From Colwellia sp. Arc7-635 (lineage in GTDB: Bacteria; Pseudomonadota; Gammaproteobacteria; Enterobacterales; Alteromonadaceae), in assembly GCF_003971255.1 (NCBI RefSeq), contig NZ_CP034660.1, forward strand, positions 2,852,001 to 2,916,000: a stretch of DNA of 64,000 nt, given 5' to 3'. This document shows positions 7,039 to 17,389 of the stretch, in pieces. The translations under genes and the position numbers were made by a program. The notes under the pieces were generated by a model that saw nothing but the letters and a program-made list of their open reading frames with translations, was not told where the DNA came from and did no database searches. Every line of letters starts with the position of its first letter. Within the stretch, counting starts at the first letter, position 1.

Positions 7039-9360
7039 TTGAAGTTTAGTAATCGTGGCTTATCTACACTAGCCGCAGCCCTTATGCTATTTGTACAGCC
7101 AAGTATTGCCCAAGATAACAGTATAAAATTATCGCAGTTGAATATCCCTCATGTTGCACTTGACGTTAATATCAATGGCGATTTAGACGACGCTATATGG
7201 CAACAAGCCCTTAGTATACCGCTCAATATTGTTAACGACCCTTGGCACAATAAACCTAGCCCTGTTTCGACGACAGCAAAAATTGTTGAAAACGGCGAGT
7301 TTCTCTATGTTGCTTTTATCGCACAAGACCCTAACCCTGAATTAATTCAAGGATTTTTAGGTGATAGAGACACCCGTTGGGGCGATGACTTAGTGGGTTT
7401 TAAGTTAGACACCTACAATAATCGTCGTTTGAATTACGAATTTTTTGTCAACCCTTATGGCGTACAACACGATAGTATTGCCAATGAAATGACAGGGAAC
7501 TCTGATTCTGCATGGGACGGTATTTGGGAGTCAGTAGGTAAAGTAACTGACACGGGCTACCAAGTCGAAATAGCGATTCCTTACCATATTTTAAATTTTG
7601 ATGACAATAATGATATTAAAACCTGGGCGATGGAATTAGTACGACTATATCCAAGAGACACGCGATTAAGAATTTCTCATATCGAACTTGATCGCGACAA
7701 CGCTTGCTGGATTTGTCAAATACCTGAAGTCACAGGTTTTAAAGAGGCTAAAGCAAGTAAAAACATCATGTTAACTCCCACGTTAGTGGCTAATAGAAGT
7801 GAAAGTAGAGATTTTTTTACAGAAAACGGTGTTGAAAAAAACACCGATTGGTCTAGTGAAAACGATGTTGACGCCGGCTTAGATTTTCGTTGGGGCATCA
7901 ATGCTAATACACTTTTAAATGTTACGGTAAATCCTGATTTTTCTAATGTTGAATCAGATGCTGGCCAGTTAAGTGTTAATAAAACATTTTCACTGTTCTA
8001 TGATGAAAAACGTCAATTTTTTGTGGAAAACTCTGAATATTTCTCTAGTAACTTTAACTTAGTTTACACGCGAAATATCGCTGATCCTGAATACGGTGCA
8101 AAGCTAACCGGTACTCAGGGCGATCATAGTTATGGTGCGTTCATGACGAATGACACACAAACCAATATTATATTGCCCGGTAATACAGGCTCTAGATTAG
8201 TGTCATTGAATGAAACAAGTGAATCTGGAGCAGTAAAATACCGTTATGATGTTAGCGACGATTTATCTGTGGGTGTGATTAGTACTTTACGTCAAACCGA
8301 GAGCTATCATAATGTGGTATCAGGGCTAGATTCAAAATATCGTTTCGATGATTCTAATACTTTTCAAGCACAAATATTAGTCGCTGATACTAAAGATTCG
8401 GCAAGCTATACCGATAGTGGTTTAGAAGAAAACTTCAACGATCAAGCTTATACAATACAATATGAACATGATTCTGAGTATTGGAAAGTCGATGCTGAAC
8501 ATCAAAATATAGGGGCAAATTTTCGTGCTGATTTAGGTTTTATGCCACGTGCCGATTATCAAAAAAGTAAGATCTCAGTTAACCACTTTATGTTCGGTGA
8601 GCAAGACAGTACATGGCAAGAAATGAACTTTTTTGGGCAATGGCAAGTTTTACACAACGAAAATGGAGAGCTGTTAGAGCGCTCTCTTACCAGTAGCTTC
8701 TCTATCGATGGCCCAATGCTATCGTTCTTTGATTTTAAGGTGGTAGCAGCTGATAAAGTGGGCTACAAGCGTTATGAATTAGATTTCACATTACCGATTG
8801 ATGACAGTATTGACGGTAACACTAAACGTTTCCAAGAAAATCAAGCGATTATATATGGTTCAATTCAACCTTTACCCCAACTTACGGCAGAGCTTGAGTT
8901 AACTATCGGTGATAAAATCGATTATATTAATAACAGGCTAGGTGATATCAAAGTACTTTACGGCAATATAAGTTATAACGTTAACAAAAATTTAGAGTTT
9001 GAGTTCTCTCATACTTATAACGATTTAAATGCCGAAAATGATGATGTTGTGACGGAGAATTTAACTGAGTTGCGTGTTTCTTATCAGTTTAATGTTCATA
9101 GTTATTTAAAGTTCAATGTGGTTTATACCAACATTGATTACAATCTAGATAATAACCCTGGATTTGATAGTGAAGAAGCGGGTATCTCATCAAGAAACAA
9201 TAATTTATCAACGCAACTTATTTATGCCTATAAGATTAATCCACAAACTGTCTTCTACCTGGGTTATTCAGATAGCAGTTATCAAGACGATAACTTACAT
9301 CGTTTAGAGCAAAGTCAGCGCACTGTTTATAGCAAAATCAGCTATGCTTGGTTACCATAG
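7039..9360 (+). CDS. CBM9-like / DUF5916 outer-membrane protein
   Basis: The protein is about 773 residues. I place the start at TTG 7039, because GGAG (7027-7030) stands 8 bases upstream; a GTG at 7030 in the same frame would overlap that ribosome-binding sequence. A signal peptide follows (KFSNRGLSTLAAALMLFVQPSIAQ). The N-terminal third is a CBM9/DOMON-like beta-sandwich (DLDDAIWQQA, VAFIAQDP, NYEFFVNPYG). The rest has alternating beta strands of a barrel with the DUF5916 segment NVTVNPDFSNVESDAGQ and FVENSEYF, ending in aromatic W-L-P. Such proteins are often linked to glycan or organic-matter use, but no partner gene lies nearby. The family is clear; the substrate is unknown. Confidence 0.8.
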   Translation: MKFSNRGLSTLAAALMLFVQPSIAQDNSIKLSQLNIPHVALDVNINGDLDDAIWQQALSIPLNIVNDPWHNKPSPVSTTAKIVENGEFLYVAFIAQDPNPELIQGFLGDRDTRWGDDLVGFKLDTYNNRRLNYEFFVNPYGVQHDSIANEMTGNSDSAWDGIWESVGKVTDTGYQVEIAIPYHILNFDDNNDIKTWAMELVRLYPRDTRLRISHIELDRDNACWICQIPEVTGFKEAKASKNIMLTPTLVANRSESRDFFTENGVEKNTDWSSENDVDAGLDFRWGINANTLLNVTVNPDFSNVESDAGQLSVNKTFSLFYDEKRQFFVENSEYFSSNFNLVYTRNIADPEYGAKLTGTQGDHSYGAFMTNDTQTNIILPGNTGSRLVSLNETSESGAVKYRYDVSDDLSVGVISTLRQTESYHNVVSGLDSKYRFDDSNTFQAQILVADTKDSASYTDSGLEENFNDQAYTIQYEHDSEYWKVDAEHQNIGANFRADLGFMPRADYQKSKISVNHFMFGEQDSTWQEMNFFGQWQVLHNENGELLERSLTSSFSIDGPMLSFFDFKVVAADKVGYKRYELDFTLPIDDSIDGNTKRFQENQAIIYGSIQPLPQLTAELELTIGDKIDYINNRLGDIKVLYGNISYNVNKNLEFEFSHTYNDLNAENDDVVTENLTELRVSYQFNVHSYLKFNVVYTNIDYNLDNNPGFDSEEAGISSRNNNLSTQLIYAYKINPQTVFYLGYSDSSYQDDNLHRLEQSQRTVYSKISYAWLP

Positions 9361-9768
9361 GTTATTGCCTTAGAATACTGATTAAACTACTGTTTTATAT
9401 TATTCCCTAAAGTGTAATTTAAAGCAGTAGTCAGCATACTAATAGAAGATAGTTAAAAGACTTTATCGTAATTTAAAACAAGACATTCACCTTTCAAGTT
9501 ATTAATAACTGCTCACTACGAGACTATTGATGATTTAAAAACAATCGTTACTTATCCTAAAATCACTTAGCTTTTATTTAAAATTAAACAATATAGATGT
9601 TTATTTTATTGAGCACTTTAATCTTTTTGCCGTTGCTATAAGACTAAAGTAATAGGTAGCCACTAAACAAAAACAGACTTAACAAATAACCGTTAGGTTT
9701 ATTCCTATTAAGTCTGCAACTATTAGTTCCAATTAAAGCAGTGCCGCTATTAACAGATCAGAATTAAG
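9361..9768. other. Intergenic region between convergent genes
   Basis: This AT-rich convergent spacer has no frame with coding character. An imperfect stem (CAGACTTAA at 9669-9677 and TTAAGTCTG at 9709-9717) may help end transcription, but it lacks a clear U-run. Confidence 0.4.
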
Positions 9769-11007
9769 CTATAAATGACCGCTTGCGCGATTATTGTCGT
9801 TATCGTTCACGACAATTGTTGCTGATATTTTATCGTGAATTGCTTGACGATTCGGATCCCAATATATTTGAGCAAAACCGAGTAAACCTGTGGCAATGCC
9901 GGCACCGTAACCACCGTAACGTCCAAAACTATCCCAAATAGACAACGGTGTGCCATCAAGCTGTATAACGCGAATATGAAAGAGCTTCTTGCCCGGTGTT
10001 TGACCATGCCAAAGCGCAGTAAACATTGTGAAGTAAAAGGCGGCCCAACCAAAGCCGATACCAAGATCTTCAATTAAACCTTGTAACCAAGCAAAACCTT
10101 TATATACCGTTGCATTACTTGAATCTTCAGCTCTACTTTTATTTTTACCTTCATTTGATACGCTGTCTTGTGCCCCATTGTTAGTGGCATTACTAATTTC
10201 AGATGTATCAATCTTATGCTCATTAGTTTCATTTTTCTTGGCTAAGTGTTTAGCTGAGTAGTTAGCTAATGATTTTTGTAACTGCGCGTTTAATTGTTCA
10301 ACTTGCTGCTTGTTTAAGGCACTTTCTTCAGTAACATTTGCCATTAAACTTTGCTTAAACGCTTCGATTTGTTTTGCAGTAGGTGATTGTTCGGCGTAAG
10401 CGATGAACAAGTCTGTCGTCAACGTTTGCCAACAATTATAGCTATCGCAGTCGCTTTGCGAAACGGCAACACTGGCCGCAAGCGTTAACGCTGCTTTAGC
10501 AAAATCATTGTCTACGTCTTCATTATTGACACTGTTTTTGTTACTTGAAACGTGTGTTGGAGCCTGCCCTGCCTGCTCAACGTTATTGTTAAACTTATCC
10601 ATTTCAGAAAAGAAAGCCGGCAATGTCTCAACTAAAACCACAAAGACAATAAAAACGGCAGTAAAACGTAGAATGGTTTGTCGAAAACCAGGTTTTCTGC
10701 CGAATTTAGCGGTGTACTTATTACTGGCGACTTTAAACAAGGTAATAGCAACCAACACAGCTAATAACTCACCAGGTGCGCCACTTAAGATAGCAACGAG
10801 AAGTAAGTCGATAATTAAAGCCATACCACGACGCCAAGGTACCGCTAGGGATATTCCAAATAGTGATTGATCAATTTTAAAAGCAAATGGGGTCAATATT
10901 TCCCGCGTTTCCTCTGCTGATAGGCTATTTGCTTTACTGGTATTAGTTGTTTTTTCAACGTCTACGCTACTAACAGCATCAGCATTTAACTTTAAATCAT
11001 CGGTCAC
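9769..11007 (-). CDS. RDD family membrane protein
   Basis: This 412-residue protein has the split RDD layout: RRGMALIIDLLL (first helix with R and D) near residue 60, WHGQTPGKKLFHIRVI near 335, and QAIHDKISATIVVN at the C-terminus. Between the second and third helices lies an unusually long polar insert (about 150-300), rich in S/N/E/K and probably periplasmic or coiled. RDD proteins are integral membrane proteins of mostly unknown role; some are linked to cation exchange. The gene stands alone, convergent with the upstream outer-membrane gene and divergent from cysK. Confidence 0.82.
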   Translation of the reverse strand: MTDDLKLNADAVSSVDVEKTTNTSKANSLSAEETREILTPFAFKIDQSLFGISLAVPWRRGMALIIDLLLVAILSGAPGELLAVLVAITLFKVASNKYTAKFGRKPGFRQTILRFTAVFIVFVVLVETLPAFFSEMDKFNNNVEQAGQAPTHVSSNKNSVNNEDVDNDFAKAALTLAASVAVSQSDCDSYNCWQTLTTDLFIAYAEQSPTAKQIEAFKQSLMANVTEESALNKQQVEQLNAQLQKSLANYSAKHLAKKNETNEHKIDTSEISNATNNGAQDSVSNEGKNKSRAEDSSNATVYKGFAWLQGLIEDLGIGFGWAAFYFTMFTALWHGQTPGKKLFHIRVIQLDGTPLSIWDSFGRYGGYGAGIATGLLGFAQIYWDPNRQAIHDKISATIVVNDNDNNRASGHL

Positions 11008-11368
11008 TGTGATTCCTTTATTTTTATACTTTCAAGTGTACATGCATGAAAAAACGAAACTTATAAAGCCAACGATATCAACCATCTGCTCAGACATCAA
11101 AGGTTTTCAATAGCCATACTTTAATAACAGTTTTTTGTCGTAAAAAATCAGCGAATACAGCAATAGATACTTTTACTAAGAACAACTAGTTGTGTATCTA
11201 TTCCTTTTTGGCATATAAGATATCTAAATATCACTTCTTTTTCTGCCATAAAACGTTAATCTAACACCAAAGGGTTGATTAAACTGAAGTCATGGTTAGT
11301 TTTCAGCTCATGCACATAATTATCTGTATGGCATACTCGTTCAATACAGTTAAAACAGGATAAAAATA
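11008..11368. other. Divergent promoter region of the RDD gene and cysK
   Basis: There are 361 bases without a coding frame. The region must hold promoters for both flanking genes, but I see no unambiguous -35/-10 pair or a definite CysB site. Confidence 0.4.
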
Positions 11369-12346
11369 ATGTCGACTATATTTGAAGATAACTCAACATC
11401 AATTGGTAACACACCACTCGTTAAACTTAACCGTATCGTTACGGGTGAAAATAGCGCGACTATCTACGCTAAAATTGAATCACGTAACCCAAGCTTTAGC
11501 ATTAAGTGTCGTATTGGCGCCAATATGATTTGGGACGCCGAGAAGAAAGGCTTACTAACTGCTGGTAAATCAATTGTAGAACCAACCAGTGGCAACACAG
11601 GTATAGCATTAGCTTTTGTTGCAGCTGCACGCGGTTACGACATTACCCTAACAATGCCAAGCACAATGAGTTTAGAGCGCAGAAAATTATTAATCGCATT
11701 GGGGGCTAAGCTGGTATTAACTGATGGCGCTAAAGGTATGGGCGGTGCAATTGCTAAAGCACAAGAAATTAAAGATGCCGATCCTGATAACGTTGTATTG
11801 TTAGGTCAATTCGATAATCCTGCTAACCCTGAAATTCATGAAAAAACCACTGGACCAGAAATTTGGCGAGATACTGACGGTAACGTTGACTTTTTCGTTG
11901 CTGGTGTTGGTACTGGCGGGACTATTTCAGGTACAACTAGATACTTAAAAAGTGTTGCAAAGCATACAATTACATCGGTAGCAGTTGAACCAACTGACTC
12001 TCCTGTCATTACTCAAGCAATGGCCGGTGAAACACTCAAGCCTGGTCCACATAAAATTCAAGGTATCGGCGCTGGTTTTATTCCTGGCAACTTAGACCTT
12101 TCATTGATTGATGCAGTCGAGCAAGTGTCAAATGACGATTCAATGGCAATGGCGCATCGTTTAATGAAAGAAGAAGGTATTCTTGCAGGTATTTCATCGG
12201 GTGCAGCTGTTGTAGCCGCTAAACGTATTGCTGAAAGACCTGAGAATGCTGGTAAAAGTATTGTTGTTATTTTACCTAGCTCTGCTGAGCGTTACCTTTC
12301 AAGCCCACTATTTTCTGATTCTTTCACTGATGAAGATCTTGCGTAG
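11369..12346 (+). CDS. cysK: Cysteine synthase A (O-acetylserine sulfhydrylase)
   Basis: This 325-residue PLP enzyme makes L-cysteine from O-acetylserine and sulfide. The Schiff-base lysine is K46 in [11 protein letters not shown]. The substrate-binding loop is [11 protein letters not shown], and the phosphate-binding glycine loop is [14 protein letters not shown]. The C-terminal [11 protein letters not shown] segment is present. Length and motifs fit CysK rather than CysM or cystathionine beta-synthase, as there is no C-terminal CBS domain. The gene is monocistronic. The CysE-binding groove is inferred from family membership only. Confidence 0.95.
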   Translation: MSTIFEDNSTSIGNTPLVKLNRIVTGENSATIYAKIESRNPSFSIKCRIGANMIWDAEKKGLLTAGKSIVEPTSGNTGIALAFVAAARGYDITLTMPSTMSLERRKLLIALGAKLVLTDGAKGMGGAIAKAQEIKDADPDNVVLLGQFDNPANPEIHEKTTGPEIWRDTDGNVDFFVAGVGTGGTISGTTRYLKSVAKHTITSVAVEPTDSPVITQAMAGETLKPGPHKIQGIGAGFIPGNLDLSLIDAVEQVSNDDSMAMAHRLMKEEGILAGISSGAAVVAAKRIAERPENAGKSIVVILPSSAERYLSSPLFSDSFTDEDLA

Positions 12347-12979
12347 TCGCAAATATAGTTAACGTAAGTAAAGTAAGTATCGAAATTGATATAAGTTATT
12401 AGCGTAACTTATATCAATAATCGTTATGTTAAGGATGATGCTTAATAAAATAAGTGCCATTAAATTATACTATTCATGACTTAGAATCGTTGAAAGTATC
12501 AATTTAAAGCGGGCATTAGAAGTTTTATAGCTACAGGTTCATCATGCTAGATTAAGTCTGCGCATTTATATCTCATTCGTACAGGCAAGACGTTGGTTTA
12601 AAAGCATGCTTCTGCGAGTAATGGCTCCTGCATTATTCTAATATCTGACATTTCGTCGCAATCATCTAAAAATAAATAACACCTATTATAAACTTTATAA
12701 TATTGTCTTTTAAAAGTTCAGTGGCAATATTTACTCGTGCTATTCATTAGTATTATTCATCGACAGCGACCAACATGCTCAATAATGAATGAAATATTCA
12801 CGTTATGGAGTATAAATCCGCCCTATTTTACACTTACTCTAAGCTAACTATGCAAGAGCTAAGTGAGCAGGTTCTTCATTTTAATTGATAAAGCATCTTT
12901 TGTTTGATTAAAAATATTAGATTTGCCAGTCATATTTGCGGTAACATAAAGTTAACTTTACATCGTTAGCTATTAATAT
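12347..12979. other. Intergenic region with a long stem-loop
   Basis: This 633-base gap holds no frame of coding quality. A perfect 14-bp stem (ATTGATATAAGTTA at 12385-12398, inverse at 12405-12418, loop of 6) lies about 40 bases past the cysK stop. It lacks a U-run but may mark the mRNA end. Otherwise I see nothing definite. Confidence 0.45.
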
Positions 12980-13414
12980 ATGAAATATTTAAAATTTGTT
13001 GCCGTAAGCCTGATACTTTTATTAACAGCTTGTGGTGAAGAAGACCAAAACAAAATCAATAACGTCGACAATCCTGAGGTGGTCGCTATTGAGTTTTTTA
13101 ATGCTTTGTATAATGAACAAAATATTAAGAAAGCAGCATCAGTTTGTAGCCCACAATTGTCACGCATTATTCTGCATTACAAATCACCAAAGGCCGTAGG
13201 TCGTCATTTATTTAATATGTCATACGACAAAGTTGAAGTTACACCGGATGGAAGTGGCGTTAAGATCAGGGAGCAATTTAAAAACTCAGCAGAGATCACG
13301 GTATTTTTTGATGGTTATTATCATGATAATCATTTAAAAGATGTTAAACGTTTGTCATTGATTCAGATAGACAATAAATGGGTTATCGACAAAATATTAA
13401 AAGACCCCTTTTAA
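12980..13414 (+). CDS. Small lipoprotein with an NTF2-like fold (putative)
   Basis: This 144-residue protein opens with a lipoprotein signal (KYLKFVAVSLILLLTAC, lipobox LTAC, Cys18). The mature part (PEVVAIEFFNALYNEQNIKKAASVCSP...VDKILKDPF-like end) has the helix-then-sheet pattern of NTF2/DUF4878-like proteins, ending in a strand with NKWVIDKIL. Asp is absent at position +2 after the Cys (sequence CGEEDQ), so outer-membrane sorting is likely. The function is unknown. A bidirectional terminator follows 40 bases after the stop. Confidence 0.7.
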   Translation: MKYLKFVAVSLILLLTACGEEDQNKINNVDNPEVVAIEFFNALYNEQNIKKAASVCSPQLSRIILHYKSPKAVGRHLFNMSYDKVEVTPDGSGVKIREQFKNSAEITVFFDGYYHDNHLKDVKRLSLIQIDNKWVIDKILKDPF

Positions 13415-13452
13415 GCTTTTCACTGTTAGTTTATTTCTCATTGCAAATAAAT

Positions 13453-13484
13453 AAAAACGGCATCATATTGATGCCGTTTTTTTT
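13453..13484. terminator. Bidirectional Rho-independent terminator
   Basis: AAAAACGGCATCA and TGATGCCGTTTTT form a 12-13 bp stem with a 3-base loop, followed by a T-run on + and preceded by an A-run. It lies between the convergent lipoprotein gene and ggt and can serve both. Confidence 0.9.
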
Positions 13485-13533
13485 AACTGCGCATTTAGCA
13501 ATTAATAGGTTTGATTATTAACACTATGACTGT

Positions 13534-15291
13534 TTAATAGCCAACAGCTTTACCTTCGCGGCGTGGATCGGCGCCACCATGTAAATTACCATTAGATAAT
13601 TCAATCGCGTGTATGCCGCTATTAAGATCTCGTACCATCACTTTATGTCCTTTCGCCTCAAGTTCACTTTTCAATTTAACTAAATCAGTGCCTTTTTCTA
13701 ACGTTGTGACTTTATTGCGATTAGTAATATGCGGCAAACTAACCGCACTTTGTGGATCCAGTTTCCAGTCAAGAATTGCAATCATTGTTTGAGCGACATA
13801 ATTAATAATTCGGCTACCACCTGGCGATCCTAAAATTAATTTAAGTGATTCGTCTTGATTAAAAACCATCATAGGTGCCATAGAGCTGCGCGGACGTTTA
13901 CCTGGCTCTAAACGATTAGCGACCCATTCTCCGTTTATTTTCGGATCTAATGAAAAGTCTGTTAATTGATTATTAAGAATAAATCCTTCAACCATCACAG
14001 CAGAGCCAAAGCCCATTTCAACACTCGTGGTCATCGAAATAGCATTGCCGGCATTATCAACAATCGAAAAATGACTTGTTGATGGCAATTCAAAGGCATT
14101 ATCGTCAGCCTGCGTTAATGCGCCAGCAGGAACGCCAGCAACGGCTAGGCCCATATCTTTATCAACATTAATTAAGCCTGAGCGCTTGGCCATATAATCT
14201 TTTGCTATCAAGCCTTGAGTCGGGACATTAACAAAACTACTATCAGCGATATAGTGATCACGATCGGCAAAGGCTAAACGTGAACTTTGGGTAAACAAGT
14301 GTGTAAATGCCACATCTGTTATCGACAGTTTCGCCATATCAAATTTTTCAAGTTGACCGAGTATTTGGATAATAGCAACACCACCAGAGCTTGGCGGCGC
14401 CATGCCACACACTTGATATTGTCTGTAAGGCCCACAGACGGCCGGTTGTTCTTTCGCTTGATAGTTTTTCATATCAGCCAAGGTTAAACGCCCAGGAGCA
14501 ATGGCAGAATGTTGCACGGCATCAACAATTTTTTTCGCTATCCAACCTTGATAAAATACATCAACGCCTTCTTTGGCAATGCTGCGGTAAACCGCGGCTA
14601 ACTTGGGATTTTTTAATCGTTGCCCTGCTTTGACAGCTTTGCCATCGGGGAAAAAGTAACTTTTAATGGTTTCTAACTGAGTAATACCAGGGTTAAACTC
14701 CATCGCGACAAGTTTTTCAAGCCGAGGAGATACAATAAAGCCCTGCTCTGCTAATTTAATCGCATCATTAAACAATACTGCCCAAGGGAGTTTACCATGT
14801 TGGTCGTGTGCTTTTTTAAGACCGGCTAATACACCAGGTACTCCGACAGAACGACCGCCAACAACCGCTTTTATCCAAGAAATAGCACGACCATCTTTAT
14901 CTAAAAACATGTCACTAGTTGCAGCAGCTGGTGCGGTTTCTCTGCCATCAAATGTGGTCAACTTGCTAGCGGTATTATCCCAATGCAACATAAAGGCACC
15001 ACCACCAATACCAGATGATTGTGGCTCGACCAAAGTTAAAACCAATTGCACCGCAATAGCAGCATCAATAGCACTACCACCTTGCTTGAGTATATTAAGG
15101 CCAGCGTCACTTGCGTAAGGGTTGGCCGCTACGACCATGGCATGCTGGTTAATAACCGTTTGCTTTTTAATAACACCGGTGGCCGCTTCAGGCTCCCTGT
15201 CTTCTCGTTTTTGCTCAGGAGCAGCAGTCGCTAATAAACTGGTGGAAATTAACACTAATGATAATAGCCCTTTCATGGCTGAATTTGACAT
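13534..15291 (-). CDS. ggt: Gamma-glutamyltransferase (periplasmic, self-processing)
   Basis: This 585-residue Ntn-hydrolase transfers or hydrolyses the gamma-glutamyl group of glutathione and similar compounds. A signal peptide occupies residues 1-24 (MKGLLSLVLISTSLLATAA). The autoprocessing and catalytic threonine is T405 in STSHFSIVD, equivalent to T391 of the E. coli enzyme. Substrate-binding motifs are DGRETAP, the GKRPRSSMAP loop and LGSPGGSRI. The C-terminal DPRREGKAVGY is the usual ending. Length is normal. It is monocistronic, facing the lipoprotein gene across a shared terminator; the DTW gene lies upstream with 40 bases between. Confidence 0.95.
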   Translation of the reverse strand: MSNSAMKGLLSLVLISTSLLATAAPEQKREDREPEAATGVIKKQTVINQHAMVVAANPYASDAGLNILKQGGSAIDAAIAVQLVLTLVEPQSSGIGGGAFMLHWDNTASKLTTFDGRETAPAAATSDMFLDKDGRAISWIKAVVGGRSVGVPGVLAGLKKAHDQHGKLPWAVLFNDAIKLAEQGFIVSPRLEKLVAMEFNPGITQLETIKSYFFPDGKAVKAGQRLKNPKLAAVYRSIAKEGVDVFYQGWIAKKIVDAVQHSAIAPGRLTLADMKNYQAKEQPAVCGPYRQYQVCGMAPPSSGGVAIIQILGQLEKFDMAKLSITDVAFTHLFTQSSRLAFADRDHYIADSSFVNVPTQGLIAKDYMAKRSGLINVDKDMGLAVAGVPAGALTQADDNAFELPSTSHFSIVDNAGNAISMTTSVEMGFGSAVMVEGFILNNQLTDFSLDPKINGEWVANRLEPGKRPRSSMAPMMVFNQDESLKLILGSPGGSRIINYVAQTMIAILDWKLDPQSAVSLPHITNRNKVTTLEKGTDLVKLKSELEAKGHKVMVRDLNSGIHAIELSNGNLHGGADPRREGKAVGY

Positions 15292-15331
15292 GATATTCCT
15301 TAATAGAGAAAAGTTTCATCTTGAGTATGCA

Positions 15332-15976
15332 TTACTGCATTGACTCATTAAATGATTGTTGAAATTGATTAAATTGAATAAAGCTATTTAACAATATTTG
15401 ATACTTTTGTGATTTATTTTCTAAACGCGCTAAAGCATGACAGCATGCTTCTAATGATGAAAGTGCGCCGTCTTTCTTGGTTTTTCTGATCTGATAAAGG
15501 CTTTCAATCCCTTGAGGTAAAGCAATATGATTTATAGTATGTAAGTTCGGATTGAGCATATACATACGATACGCTTTCTTCCATGTGCCATCGAGTATAA
15601 TAATGCACTTTATTTCATTGAGCTTATCGGCCTCATTTTCGGTACTTTCATCAGGTTTAATAGCTAGTTTGCTATTAACCACCGATAACGATGCATTGAG
15701 TTCTAACGCTTGTTCACTGGGATATAACAAAGCGATACTGTCAGCATAACGAGTTAAATACTGCGCTAATATCTCATTATCAGTAAAGTCTTCACCAACA
15801 ATGACCTGACATTGCGATAATGACTGCTGCAATAAACTCACCGTACCTTTACTTTGCTTTACTTCACTAGGATGCTGAAGCACTAAGACAGGTATGTCGT
15901 TATCAATGTGAACGGTAAAGGTACAAATACAAGCTTTTTCAGGGCGCTGACATTGTTGGCATAAGACTCTGGACAT
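15332..15976 (-). CDS. DTW-domain tRNA-uridine aminocarboxypropyltransferase-like protein
   Basis: About 214 residues from ATG at 15976; a TTG six codons upstream (15994) is possible but has no ribosome-binding sequence. An N-terminal zinc-like CxxCxRPxxxCxC cluster (CQQCQRPEKACICTF) is present. The DTW signature follows as DGTWKKAYRM, with SLEACCHALARLE at the end. The family (E. coli TapT/YfiP) makes acp3U in tRNA from S-adenosylmethionine. It is the upstream neighbour of ggt on the same strand. Family is confident; the exact tRNA position modified is inference. Confidence 0.85.
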   Translation of the reverse strand: MSRVLCQQCQRPEKACICTFTVHIDNDIPVLVLQHPSEVKQSKGTVSLLQQSLSQCQVIVGEDFTDNEILAQYLTRYADSIALLYPSEQALELNASLSVVNSKLAIKPDESTENEADKLNEIKCIIILDGTWKKAYRMYMLNPNLHTINHIALPQGIESLYQIRKTKKDGALSSLEACCHALARLENKSQKYQILLNSFIQFNQFQQSFNESMQ

Positions 15977-16205
15977 TAATTTCACATAACGCAATTTAGA
16001 TAAGCTAAGTTTACGAAAATTTACCTGCGAGTTTAAGTGATTTATGAAATTACTTTTATAATAAACAGTTGTGAACGGTTATCAGTTGCTAATTAGCTAA
16101 ATCAAAGCTATTAGTTAATCAAAGTGATTGAAAACGAGTAGATAGTAACCATTATTTTACACATTTTTTTTCAGGGAGAAAATAAAGTGCCAACAAGGAG
16201 TCATC

Positions 16206-17225
16206 GTGCATAAAACTTATCAGCACAATTGCGTTAATGCTTCAGATAATACACTGAATGCTATGTTAGATATTATTGTCGAAGGTGTCTGGGACTGGAA
16301 CGGCAATACGAGAACGGTAACACGCAGCCCTGGTTGGTATCACATGTTGGGCTACGAGGTAGGCGTACTAAGGGAAGATGTATTTACATGGGAAAATATT
16401 ATTCATCCTGAAGATTACCCGCGAGTAATGCATCAATTTGAATGCTACCTCTCAGGCGAGATCAATACGTATGAGGTAGAGTATCGCTGCAAAATGTCTG
16501 ATGGTGACTTTTTATGGATTGTCGACCGCGGTGCTATAGTCGCTAGAAACACCGATGGCACAGCTGCTCGCATGATAGGTGCCCATCATAATATTCACCA
16601 GCAAATGATGATGCAAATTGACCTATTAAAGCAAAACAAACAGCTACAAGATGGCAATTTATCATTAGAAAAAGTCATAGCACAGAAAACGGATGAACTG
16701 GCACGTAAAAATCAGCAATTGGAACGTAAAATAGTAGAGCTTGAGTTATCTTCAAATCTAGACCCTCTAACTAAAATTGCCAATCGTAGGTCTTTTGAGG
16801 CAGAGTTAACTAAAGAAATCATGCGTGCCAACCGTTATCATCATCCGCTAACCTTATCTATTTTTGATATCGACGAGTTTAAAAAAATTAATGATAAATA
16901 CGGCCACAGGGTTGGTGACAATATTCTTTGCAGTATATCGCAACTTGTTGCTAATAATATTAGGGCTGTCGATTTACTTGCACGTTGGGGCGGCGATGAA
17001 TTTGTTATTATTTTTCCTGAACAATCTCAACTACAAGCACATAAAACCAGTGAAAAACTGCGTGTGATCATTAGTGAGTATCAGGTCAGCTCGACAATAT
17101 CGGTCACTTGTAGTTTTGGCGTTGCTCAATATCAACAAGGAGATTCTATTACTGAGTTGTTTCAACGTGTTGATGACTTACTCTATATTTCGAAGGAACA
17201 AGGTCGAAATAAAGTGCATTCATAA
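16206..17225 (+). CDS. PAS-GGDEF diguanylate cyclase
   Basis: This 339-residue protein starts at GTG 16206 with AAGGAG 5 bases upstream. A PAS domain of PAS_3 type (about 20-135; GYEVGVLREDVFTWENIIHPEDYPRVM, ...GDFLWIVDRGAI) is followed by a coiled coil (about 140-180). A complete GGDEF domain (about 182-338) follows, with DPLTKIANRR, DIDEFKKINDKYGH and the intact GGDEF motif. The inhibitory I-site RxxD (RAVD) stands 5 residues before GGDEF, so product inhibition is expected. No signal peptide or membrane helix is present, so it is cytoplasmic. It likely makes c-di-GMP in response to a PAS ligand. Confidence 0.9.
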   Translation: MHKTYQHNCVNASDNTLNAMLDIIVEGVWDWNGNTRTVTRSPGWYHMLGYEVGVLREDVFTWENIIHPEDYPRVMHQFECYLSGEINTYEVEYRCKMSDGDFLWIVDRGAIVARNTDGTAARMIGAHHNIHQQMMMQIDLLKQNKQLQDGNLSLEKVIAQKTDELARKNQQLERKIVELELSSNLDPLTKIANRRSFEAELTKEIMRANRYHHPLTLSIFDIDEFKKINDKYGHRVGDNILCSISQLVANNIRAVDLLARWGGDEFVIIFPEQSQLQAHKTSEKLRVIISEYQVSSTISVTCSFGVAQYQQGDSITELFQRVDDLLYISKEQGRNKVHS

Positions 17226-17389
17226 ATTATCGTTGATGTTAAAGCAGTGCTATCAATTAGCGCTATAAAATAGTGTTACAAAGCAAAGCTGTAAAAAGGG
17301 ATTTTGAAACTAAAGTTTCTAAAGCTTCAGCCAACTGGTAAAGTGCAACTATAACCCAATGCTTATATTAGCTTTAATTCAAAAGTCGC

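Noticed and set aside
9360-12980. Possible prophage or defence island in the larger gaps
   Set aside because: The gaps hold no phage, restriction or toxin-antitoxin genes; the flanking genes are ordinary housekeeping or single membrane genes.
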